Part shown: positions 30,872-36,666 of the stretch, in pieces | How positions within the stretch are numbered: the first letter of the stretch is position 1 | Layout of the letters: each line of letters starts with the position of its first letter | Source of the DNA: Candidatus Thorarchaeota archaeon | Lineage (GTDB): Archaea; Asgardarchaeota; Thorarchaeia; Thorarchaeales; Thorarchaeaceae | Assembly (NCBI GenBank): GCA_016840825.1 | Contig: JAEORN010000320.1 | Location: forward strand, 1 to 36,666 | Length of the DNA stretch: 36,666 nt | Direction: 5' to 3' | Notes under the pieces: model-generated | What the model saw: only the letters and a program-made list of their open reading frames with translations | Told to the model about the DNA's origin: nothing | Databases searched by the model: none | Program-made: the position numbers and the translations under genes

Positions 30872-31501
30872 ATGACCGAAGATAGAGATCTTGTAGAACT
30901 TGAACAGAAAACCTATCGTGAATACATGCAGGATGGATTGACTTTCCTTTTTCTCGGGGTATTGCTTTTCATTACTTCTGCACTATCATCCCAACCAAGT
31001 TTTCTGCCTATTTTCATAGTAGTTATGATGTTCATTCCTCAAGCTGTTGAGCGTATTAAGGAGAGATTCACCTACCCTCGCTTAGGATATGTTCAACTTC
31101 GAGAAGAAGACCCTCGGTCTACAGCTAAAGGAATTATACGGTTCGTAGTGTTTGTTATTGTAGCCTCTTTTGTTGTTTTGATACTATATTTCGGGCCATC
31201 CTTTGAGGTGGAAATAATTTACCGTGCCTTACCAGTGATCTTTGGAATTATCATGATAGGTCCATCCTTATGGTTAGTTGAAAAAACAGGTAGTCGAACA
31301 TACTACTTATTCGGTGTTTTAGTGGCTCTTAGTGGACTTGGATTTGCCCTCTTTGATTTCAATGACCGATTCCTTGGTTTCTCTCTTTTCCTGTTTCTTT
31401 GGGCAGGAATATTGACTGTCATTGGCTTGATTATGTTTGTTCGCTTTATCTCAAACTACCCAATAATAGAACCACTGGGGGGACATGATCCTGAAAAATG
31501 A
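30872..31501 (+). CDS. Multi-helix membrane protein paired with a winged-helix regulator
   Basis: The 209-residue protein has about six helices in three hairpins. After the first pair is the loop RFTYPRLGYVQLREEDPRS, a motif seen in small archaeal/bacterial membrane proteins encoded next to winged-helix regulators. The last 16 bases overlap the regulator gene, so the two are probably coupled and may form a sensor-regulator pair. ATG 30872 is the first in-frame start after the promoter. The function is unknown. Confidence 0.8.
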   Translation: MTEDRDLVELEQKTYREYMQDGLTFLFLGVLLFITSALSSQPSFLPIFIVVMMFIPQAVERIKERFTYPRLGYVQLREEDPRSTAKGIIRFVVFVIVASFVVLILYFGPSFEVEIIYRALPVIFGIIMIGPSLWLVEKTGSRTYYLFGVLVALSGLGFALFDFNDRFLGFSLFLFLWAGILTVIGLIMFVRFISNYPIIEPLGGHDPEK

Positions 31502-31799
31502 CGATTCCTCTAGCTCTGTTGAAATAGACAAACTGATTCATGAACCTGCACGTCTACTAATTATGTCTCAGCTGTTTGTAGTTGAAACTGCTGATGCAAT
31601 TTTTCTACAACGCCAGACTGGGCTCACTTGGGGGAATCTCTCTTCACACATGGTAAAGTTAGAGGAAGCAGGATATATCTCTGTAGAAAAGGAGATTGTT
31701 GGAAGAAAACCACGAACTACTCTGAAGCTTACACCAAAAGGTCGACAAGCTTTCTTAGATTACCGCAAGGCAATCAAACAAGTTCTGGAATTTGATTAA
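31485..31799 (+). CDS. Winged-helix DNA-binding regulator (HTH_34-like)
   Basis: The 104-residue regulator has the typical IDKLIHEPARLLIMSQLF helix, then LQRQTGLTWGNLSSHMVKLEEAGYISVEKEIVGRKPRTTLKLTPKGRQAFLDY, matching the MarR/ArsR-like winged-helix family often called HTH_34. The recognition helix is TWGNLSSHMVKLEEAG. ATG 31485 has GGGGGG three bases ahead and overlaps the upstream gene. The adjacent palindrome at 30833 is a candidate binding site. It ends one base before the convergent HDAC-family gene. Confidence 0.9.
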   Translation: MILKNDDSSSSVEIDKLIHEPARLLIMSQLFVVETADAIFLQRQTGLTWGNLSSHMVKLEEAGYISVEKEIVGRKPRTTLKLTPKGRQAFLDYRKAIKQVLEFD

Positions 31800-32591
31800 T
31801 TACGATACACTTCTGCCTTGAAGGCCTTCGCAGAAGGCAAAGACATTCTTACCTAAGTCCTCGAAGTTGTAACCCCCTTCAAGAATCCCAAAACACCTTC
31901 CATTGCATCTCTCCTCTGCAAATTCTAGCATAGCTTGGCCAATTCTATTGAAACCTTTAGTAGAGATGTTCCCTCCCCAATCATTGACATATTGATCAAA
32001 ACCAGCAGATGCGGCAATGATATCATACTCGGGAGCCTTCTTTAATGCCGCACGGATATCATTTAGAAATGACTCATCTCCGCGCCCACTTGGGTTATGA
32101 ATCGTGAAGGCTTTCTTCTCACCCAGGATATTTATCGTGCCATCTCCAACATGAAGATCAAAATCGAGTACAAATGCTGATTTAATCAGTCCTCGTGCTT
32201 TGAGGTTGAGAATTGTGATTGCCATATTCGAATAGTAACAGAATCCCCAATAGCTACTTCGAGAGGCATGATGTCCTGGAGGTCTCAGCAATCCAAACGC
32301 AGGATTACCACTCAGTGCTAGCTCGCCTGTAAGAATAGAGCCCCCTGCTGCAAGTCGCGCCAACTTCTCTAACAATCCATCTTTTCGAGAGTCGCTATCC
32401 GCCTTGATTCTCTCAATATGACGTGAGGAGTGCGCTCGGATGATATCCTCATCTGTTGCAGGTTTTGGTTCTACGAACTCGTATCCTTTCTTTTTTGAAA
32501 GGATTTGAACTGCAGACTCGAGTCTTCCAGGAGCGCCAGCTGGAGTTCGATCGTAGTTCTCAAGCATTAGGGGATGATAAACGATTTTCAC
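31800..32591 (-). CDS. Histone deacetylase family (class II-like) hydrolase
   Basis: The 263-residue protein has the arginase/deacetylase fold signatures: RPPGHHASRSSYWGFCYYSN (about residues 103-122), FVLDFDLHVGDGTINI (metal-binding D and H), FTIHNPSGRGDE, IIAASAGFDQYVNDWGG and GILEGGYN. The zinc ligands D/H/D and the general-base histidines are all present. Archaeal members may deacetylate proteins, acetylpolyamines or other amides; a histone target is not shown. GTG 32591 is the only plausible start. It ends right at the stop of the winged-helix gene on the other strand. Confidence 0.92.
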   Translation of the reverse strand: MKIVYHPLMLENYDRTPAGAPGRLESAVQILSKKKGYEFVEPKPATDEDIIRAHSSRHIERIKADSDSRKDGLLEKLARLAAGGSILTGELALSGNPAFGLLRPPGHHASRSSYWGFCYYSNMAITILNLKARGLIKSAFVLDFDLHVGDGTINILGEKKAFTIHNPSGRGDESFLNDIRAALKKAPEYDIIAASAGFDQYVNDWGGNISTKGFNRIGQAMLEFAEERCNGRCFGILEGGYNFEDLGKNVFAFCEGLQGRSVS

Positions 32592-32706
32592 GCACTTATA
32601 ATGGACCTACTAGTTTTTGTGTTTGTTGGGTATGATGGATAACACTCGTCTATTTTGAGAAGCAACTATATGATATAGAGAACAACTGGTGTAGTGAGGC
32701 TTATTG

Positions 32707-33621
32707 ATGACACTTTCCGAAGAACGGTTTGAGGATGCTTGCAGGTTTATCAAAAAGAATGCGCGAAATTTGGATGTGAGTCTATTCAAATTTCATTTCG
32801 AGAATGGCACTCAGAAGGATGTATTGAATGAATTATCTAAATTCCAGAACAAGGATGGTGGTTTCGGTCATGCTATTGAGCCAGATTTTAGACTAACCGC
32901 ATCATCACCCATGGCAACATCAGTTGGATTACAATACTATCATGAGGTTGGTGGGTCTCTGGAAAGTGATATTATTCGTTCAGCAATGCAATATTTGGTT
33001 TCAACATACAATACCCAACTTGGTTTCTGGCCAGCTACCTTTGAGAACGTGAATGAAGCGCCTCATGCTCCTTGGTGGCACTTTAGAGGAATGATCCGAC
33101 CTGAAGGAGTAGAATGGGCCAATCCCTCTGCAGAACTAGCTGGATACCTGAACAAGTATTCTACACTTATCCCATCTACTATTCTCGAGAGCGTTAATCA
33201 GCAAGTTAACCAGTATTTGAGCGAGCACAAAATTATCGGAAGTTGGCTTTACAATATCATGTGTTGGGAACGTGCCTATGAATTCTTCCCAGAGCCAATC
33301 AAATCGAAGGCTAAGGAGATAATCCTTGGCAGTTTCCACTCTATGTTGCCATTATCGCCAGAACGACTAGGTGAGATTAAGATCTATTGGCTTGCCCCTC
33401 ACCCTGAATCGCTCCTTACTCAGGTAGCCCCTGCTGTTGTCAATGAATATCTGAAGCATGAAATCACTTTGCAAGCTGAAGATGGTGGATGGTGGCCAAC
33501 ATGGACGTGGGGACAATATGAAGAAGCCTGGCCAATTGCAGAGAAGGAATGGGCAGGGAAAAAGACGTTGGAATGCATTAGAGCCTTGAGAGAATTTGGG
33601 TTTATTGCAGGAGTTACCTAA
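32707..33621 (+). CDS. Alpha/alpha-toroid protein (terpene cyclase/prenyltransferase-like fold)
   Basis: The protein of about 304 residues contains QW-like repeats of the toroid fold: LSKFQNKDGGFGHAIEPDFRL (about residues 43-63), SAMQYLVSTYNTQLGFWP and LQAEDGGWWPTWTWGQYEEAWP near the end. Such repeats are shared by squalene-hopene cyclases and many uncharacterised bacterial/archaeal proteins of about 300 residues. No DxDD or other cyclase catalytic motif was seen, so enzyme activity is doubtful. ATG 32707 has GAGG about eight bases ahead; TTG 32704 is in frame. It is divergent from the HDAC-family gene. Confidence 0.75.
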   Translation: MTLSEERFEDACRFIKKNARNLDVSLFKFHFENGTQKDVLNELSKFQNKDGGFGHAIEPDFRLTASSPMATSVGLQYYHEVGGSLESDIIRSAMQYLVSTYNTQLGFWPATFENVNEAPHAPWWHFRGMIRPEGVEWANPSAELAGYLNKYSTLIPSTILESVNQQVNQYLSEHKIIGSWLYNIMCWERAYEFFPEPIKSKAKEIILGSFHSMLPLSPERLGEIKIYWLAPHPESLLTQVAPAVVNEYLKHEITLQAEDGGWWPTWTWGQYEEAWPIAEKEWAGKKTLECIRALREFGFIAGVT

Positions 33622-33677
33622 TTATCTAGTATCATTCTATCTCTCTGTACTGTGAATATCTTGATTGGATGATATTG

Positions 33678-33721
33678 AAAAATAGTATCAGTGGACAGAC
33701 AGGCTCGCGACCCATCTGCCC
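33678..33721 (-). terminator. Terminator of the ribosomal stalk operon
   Basis: On the minus strand GGGCAGA (33715-33721) pairs with TCTGTCC (33693-33699) around a GC-rich interior; a T-run (minus strand, 33678-33682) follows after a short spacer. It lies about 40 bases past the L12 stop. Confidence 0.55.
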
Positions 33722-33761
33722 AAGGTTTCTATAAGAGATGTAGGTAGAGGTTGAATTCGGA

Positions 33762-34067
33762 TTAACCGAATAGACTTCCAAGTCCTGCGACTTCTTCCTC
33801 TTCCTTTTCCTCTTCTTCTTCTTTCTTCGCTTCTGCTGCAGGTGCTGCTGCGGCTGTTCCACCCGCTACGGGTGCAGCTGCCATAGGCATTGCTGCGGCG
33901 CTTTTCAGAGCCTCATCAATGTTAACGCCTTCAAGTGCTGCAAGTAGGGCCTTGACTCGACCCTTGTCAGGAGTTACACCTGCTGCGGTGAGAACGTCCT
34001 CAATGGCCTTCGCCTTTAGCTCTTTGCCTGCTTTGTGGAGCAGAAGTGCTGCGTATACATACTCCAT
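33762..34067 (-). CDS. rpl12: Ribosomal protein L12 (P1)
   Basis: The 101-residue archaeal stalk protein has the helical dimerisation half ([31 protein letters not shown]), an Ala/Pro-rich hinge, a Glu/Lys-rich run and the conserved C-terminal VAGLGSLFG that captures GTPases such as EF-1A, EF-2 and aIF5B. It has GAGGTAAC ahead of the ATG. It is the last gene of the L11-L1-L10-L12 operon, 20 bases after L10. Multiple copies bind P0 in the ribosome. Confidence 0.97.
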   Translation of the reverse strand: MEYVYAALLLHKAGKELKAKAIEDVLTAAGVTPDKGRVKALLAALEGVNIDEALKSAAAMPMAAAPVAGGTAAAAPAAEAKKEEEEEKEEEEVAGLGSLFG

Positions 34068-34087
34068 TTTTGTTACCTCTTTATTCT

Positions 34088-35113
34088 TTAACCAAACAGG
34101 CCTCCTAGACCTGCAACGGATTCTTCTTCTTCTTCCTCTTCTTCTTCCTCAGGCTTATCGTCAGTAGGCGCAGCGGTAGCTGTGGTTGCAGCTGCTGAAG
34201 CTGCTGCTGCTGCTGCTTTGACCTGTCCGAGGACTTCAGAGGGTATTGCATCTGGATCTTTTTCTGAAACAACTGCTGCTAATGCGAAAGCTTCCGAGTT
34301 TGCTTTAGCCAAGAACTCGTTGAGCAAATCGGGTGTGAAGAACCCAATACTCAGAGCTAAACTCTTTGCTTCCATATTGGCTTTTGCGATGATTATCGGG
34401 ATTGTTTCTGGTGTGGGATATCCAGTATTGACTGAAAGATTGATTGCGAACTGGTGTCCTGCAATGAAATTCTGAAAGATACTATCAAGATTGATTTCAA
34501 AGCTTTCTGCGGACATTACTGTGCCTTCGGTGTAAGCGGCGACAAGCTTCAGCTGCAATTCCATTGGTTCAATTCCAAGTCTTGCTAGCATTTGAGCCAT
34601 AGCATTCGATATCGTATCACCAGCTTTCACAGCGACAGTATCATCTGTGACATGGATCACACCACCCTTTACCCTAGATGGTATCTTCAAAGCTGCTAGT
34701 TCGCTAATGAATGGGCCTGGAGCGACCCCCGTGTTCATAGCTGGCACAATGATATCCTTTGGTGCTATTTGTCCACCTTTTGCAGGAGCTGCTGTCTTAT
34801 TCTCGCTTAGGAACTTGCTCAGGACAAATGGGTCTTGATCACTAAAGATGAAAGCTATAGGACCTCTGACATATTTCTTGAGGTCTTCAATCCCTTTGAG
34901 TTTGGATTCATCTATAGCTCTGATCATCAATGTGTTTCGAGCCATCTTAATGTTTGCAGAGCCTCTCAGACTGGTTCTAATACCATCGAGCTGCTTTGCA
35001 CCAACTCCCTCCACATTGACGAGACCGACCATTACACTCTCTTTCAGGACTTTTGAAAGCTCTGTAACTTGGTCAATCTTCCATTGTGGAATATGGCGTT
35101 CATATACACTCAT
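34088..35113 (-). CDS. rpl10: Ribosomal protein L10 (P0)
   Basis: The 341-residue archaeal P0 begins with [16 protein letters not shown], has the rRNA-binding domain ([22 protein letters not shown]), the archaeal/eukaryotic insertion domain ([23 protein letters not shown]), the helical stalk that holds L12 dimers, an Ala-rich stretch, a run of glutamates and ends VAGLGGLFG, the same tail as L12. AGGTGA lies six bases before the ATG. It sits 12 bases after L1. The length is typical. Confidence 0.97.
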   Translation of the reverse strand: MSVYERHIPQWKIDQVTELSKVLKESVMVGLVNVEGVGAKQLDGIRTSLRGSANIKMARNTLMIRAIDESKLKGIEDLKKYVRGPIAFIFSDQDPFVLSKFLSENKTAAPAKGGQIAPKDIIVPAMNTGVAPGPFISELAALKIPSRVKGGVIHVTDDTVAVKAGDTISNAMAQMLARLGIEPMELQLKLVAAYTEGTVMSAESFEINLDSIFQNFIAGHQFAINLSVNTGYPTPETIPIIIAKANMEAKSLALSIGFFTPDLLNEFLAKANSEAFALAAVVSEKDPDAIPSEVLGQVKAAAAAASAAATTATAAPTDDKPEEEEEEEEEESVAGLGGLFG

Positions 35114-35125
35114 CTATCTTCACCT

Positions 35126-35782
35126 CTAGTAGGACAACTGGATTGATGGTCCCATCGTAGTCTTCAGGACAACGCTTCCTATCCTATCGAAGAACTCCTT
35201 GCTCCTCACAAAGTCAAGTACCGCGACAATGTTGTCCGCAATTTCCTTGTCACCCATGGTGACATGACCCACTTTGACATGAAATGTCGGGGTATTTCGC
35301 ATTCTAATCCTCACAGTACGCTGGTATTGGCCAACAATAGGTCCAAGATCCGCTTGTGGTGGGAAAGGTCTTGGCATCTTACCTCGCGGTCCAAGAGCTT
35401 GACCAAGGTATCTACCAACCAGTGGCATAGCATCTGTTGCCGCAATGAAGTAATCATAGGTCTTTGCCAGATTCTTCCTTTCTTTCTTCTCATCAGCAAG
35501 CTTCGCGATTTCATCCTTTGAAACCACATGTTCTACTCCTGCTGTCTTTGCTTTCTCAGCAAATTCTCCATCTCCAAAGGCACATACCTTTGCTGGAGGA
35601 AAAAGCACATTTGGCAGGATGAGTTCTTGATTTATTCTGTTCTCAGGCTTCGAAACATCCACCTCTTTCTTTCGGAAGTTGATGGCTAGATCAAAGCTCT
35701 GCTCGAACTTAATCCCTCTCTCAGTACCTTTTGCTCTCGCCTCAGCCACTGCAGCTTCAATTGCATCTACATTATAGGACAT
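35126..35782 (-). CDS. rpl1: Ribosomal protein L1
   Basis: The 218-residue L1 of the ribosomal L1 stalk has the typical FDLAINFRKKEVDVSKPENRINQELILP, DYFIAATDAMPLVGRYLGQALGPRGKMPRPFPPQADLG (signature block) and TPTFHVKVGHV. L1 helps release deacylated tRNA from the E site and in some archaea represses its own operon by binding its mRNA. It starts five bases after the L11 stop with GGAGG about ten bases ahead. No obvious 23S-mimicking target was identified in the coding region by eye. Confidence 0.97.
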   Translation of the reverse strand: MSYNVDAIEAAVAEARAKGTERGIKFEQSFDLAINFRKKEVDVSKPENRINQELILPNVLFPPAKVCAFGDGEFAEKAKTAGVEHVVSKDEIAKLADEKKERKNLAKTYDYFIAATDAMPLVGRYLGQALGPRGKMPRPFPPQADLGPIVGQYQRTVRIRMRNTPTFHVKVGHVTMGDKEIADNIVAVLDFVRSKEFFDRIGSVVLKTTMGPSIQLSY

Positions 35783-35787
35783 TATAT

Positions 35788-36288
35788 CTATGCCTCCCTC
35801 AGTGGCTCATCCAGCTGTGTATCCCAAGCACCCTCACGGACTTCCTTCTGGAAATCCTTGGCTGCTTTTCCTTCAATGGTTACACCCATTGAAACACAAG
35901 TACCGGAAATTATCATCACAGCAGTCTTCATCGTCAATGCTGATAGGTCTCCAGATTTTGCCTTAGCGATAGCTTTCACTTGATCAATTGTGAGATTTCC
36001 CACTATCTTTGTACTTGGCTCTCCTGAGCCTTTTGCAGCTCCAACCTCTTTTAGGATGAGCGCACTTGTTGGGGGAATACCTACAACGATCTCGAACTGC
36101 TTGGTTTCCTGGTCAACGATGATTTCAACGGGAACTTTTAGACCTGCATAAGGTTGTGTTTCCTCATTGATTTTGGTGACGACTTGGAAGATATTCACTC
36201 CCGTAGGACCAAGTGCTGGACCAATTGGCGGACCACCTGAAGCCTTACCACCTTCGACAAGAGCACTAACTGTTATTTTTTCGCTCAT
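35788..36288 (-). CDS. rpl11: Ribosomal protein L11
   Basis: The 166-residue L11 begins MSEKITVSALVEGGKASGGPPIGPALGPTGVNIFQVV, the family hallmark, has the YAGLKVPVEIIVDQETKQFEIVVGIPPTSALILKE middle and the C-terminal RNA-binding domain GNLTIDQVKAIAKAKSGDL and ISGTCVSMGVTIEG. It binds the GTPase-associated region of 23S rRNA. The frame continues to 36336 but the upstream 16 codons do not look like L11, so ATG 36288 is chosen. A leader of about 160 bases precedes it and holds the candidate pseudoknot. Confidence 0.97.
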   Translation of the reverse strand: MSEKITVSALVEGGKASGGPPIGPALGPTGVNIFQVVTKINEETQPYAGLKVPVEIIVDQETKQFEIVVGIPPTSALILKEVGAAKGSGEPSTKIVGNLTIDQVKAIAKAKSGDLSALTMKTAVMIISGTCVSMGVTIEGKAAKDFQKEVREGAWDTQLDEPLREA

Positions 36289-36364
36289 TTTTCTACACGA
36301 CTCCCGATGCAGTACAATCGTATTGCATACTAGCAATCCGACATTAGCGACCTCGAGGACAAAA

Positions 36365-36440
36365 CTAGACTGCGGACCTATCGGTCTACTGCATACATTG
36401 TCACTTTTTCTCTCCAGACATGACAGTCTAGCTTCATGTC
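36365..36440 (-). promoter_or_regulatory. Structured leader of the L11 operon, candidate pseudoknot
   Basis: On the minus strand GACATGA (36434-36440) pairs with TCATGTC (36417-36423) to form a 7-bp hairpin with a 10-base loop, and eight of the loop bases (CTAGACTG, 36424-36431) are the exact complement of CAGTCTAG 51 bases downstream (36365-36372). A GACC/GGTC hairpin lies in between. Hairpin plus loop pairing gives a pseudoknot, or two exclusive folds. The pairings are visible; regulation of the operon is inference. Confidence 0.5.
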
Positions 36441-36473
36441 ACTTTAAGGAGTAGTTGCCAACGCGACTGATTG

Positions 36474-36481
36474 TTTTAAAA
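36474..36481 (-). promoter_or_regulatory. Candidate TATA box of the L11 operon
   Basis: TTTTAAAA lies 25-33 bases after the stop of the upstream gene, with a predicted start near 36450 and a leader of about 160 bases to ATG 36288. Confidence 0.5.
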
Positions 36482-36506
36482 GACTTGCGGACTGTGACAA
36501 GATTTC

Positions 36507-36666
36507 TCAGTCATGTGACCAGAACGAATCCTCATCTTCGAACTCGTCCTCTTCAAACTCATCGGTTTTGAACGCGTCCTCCTCTTCTTCCTCAATCTCT
36601 TCTATAGTTACTTCTTTCTTCGCCTTCTCAACTATTTTGACGAAGTCTGCATGCGTACGTAGAGGA
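36507..36666 (-). CDS. C-terminal end of an acidic-tailed protein, possibly Spt5 (5' end outside window)
   Basis: On the minus strand the window edge enters a gene whose last 52 codons read PLRTHADFVKIVEKAKKEV followed by an acidic tail (TIEEIEEEEEDAF, then DEFEEDEFEDEDSFWSHD) and TGA at 36507-36509. PLRTHADFVKIVEK resembles the end of an archaeal Spt5/NusG KOW domain, and in many archaea spt5 precedes the L11 gene. If so, the acidic C-terminal extension is unusual. The identification depends on a few residues and on synteny. Confidence 0.45.
   Translation of the reverse strand, partial: PLRTHADFVKIVEKAKKEVTIEEIEEEEEDAFKTDEFEEDEFEDEDSFWSHD

Noticed and set aside
32596..32602. TATAAT-like sequence near the HDAC gene
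   Set aside because: It is too close to the start codon to serve as an archaeal TATA box.
36289..36336. 16-codon extension of L11
   Set aside because: L11 starts with the conserved SEKITVSALVEGG; the extension is not L11-like.
1..36666. CRISPR arrays, insertion sequences or phage remnants
   Set aside because: No regularly spaced direct repeats, transposase motifs or terminal inverted repeats were seen.

Overview
The window looks like chromosomal DNA from an archaeon, most likely an Asgard archaeon (Thorarchaeota-like). Directly visible support: archaeal/eukaryotic-type informational genes (NMD3, eIF1A, RIO1, a two-KH Pno1/Dim2-like protein, both topoisomerase VI subunits, the P0/P1 ribosomal stalk), Trm112, a CDKAL1-type methylthiotransferase, a dolichyl-phosphate GlcNAc-1-P transferase, archaeal TATA-like boxes, frequent GTG/TTG starts with GGTGA/GGAGG ribosome binding sites, and tRNA genes with bulge-helix-bulge introns. 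The Asgard assignment is inference. It rests on a ribophorin I-like membrane protein and a membrane-anchored roadblock/longin-like protein, both typical of that group.

Layout. 1-6336: DUF424 (partial), a NifX/NifB-type protein on the other strand, then a conserved archaeal cluster NMD3 - eIF1A - RIO1 - KH - Top6B - Top6A for ribosome maturation, initiation and DNA topology. 6333-10488: a divergent pair for N-glycosylation, a GPT/Alg7-like transferase and a 986-residue secreted, membrane-anchored protein with a DOMON domain interrupted by an FKBP domain, followed by a ribophorin I-like part, one membrane helix and a cytosolic coiled coil. 10553-11858: an HD hydrolase, an intron-containing tRNA-Gln and Trm112. 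12006-16934: a tightly packed operon gcvPA - gcvPB - LpdD-like - MoaD/ThiS-like - methylthiotransferase. 16927-20874: a Gfo/Idh/MocA oxidoreductase, a structured intergenic region, two GNAT acetyltransferases around a small unknown gene, an interrupted tRNA-Leu, a YkgJ-type cysteine-cluster protein and an ATC-hydrolase-family protein.

21187-30327: an M14 carboxypeptidase with calcium-loop-like inserts and a C-terminal anchor, an MFS transporter, a DinB-like protein, a small zinc ribbon protein, tRNA-Thr, the roadblock/longin-like membrane protein, a ThiL-like kinase, a COG1031-type radical SAM protein that appears to start at CTG, an unknown membrane protein, and a tRNA-Arg with an intron in its D-loop. 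30338-33621: a small two-helix membrane protein, a membrane protein/winged-helix regulator pair, a histone-deacetylase-family protein and an alpha/alpha-toroid protein. 33678-36666: on the minus strand, the operon L11 - L1 - L10(P0) - L12(P1) with a structured leader that can form a pseudoknot, preceded by the acidic C-terminal end of what may be Spt5.

The most notable items are the DOMON/FKBP/ribophorin I-like fusion beside the GPT gene, three interrupted tRNAs with introns at three different positions (two non-canonical), the candidate pseudoknot leader of the ribosomal stalk operon, and several structured intergenic stretches without a family assignment. No CRISPR array, insertion sequence, prophage or rRNA gene was seen.
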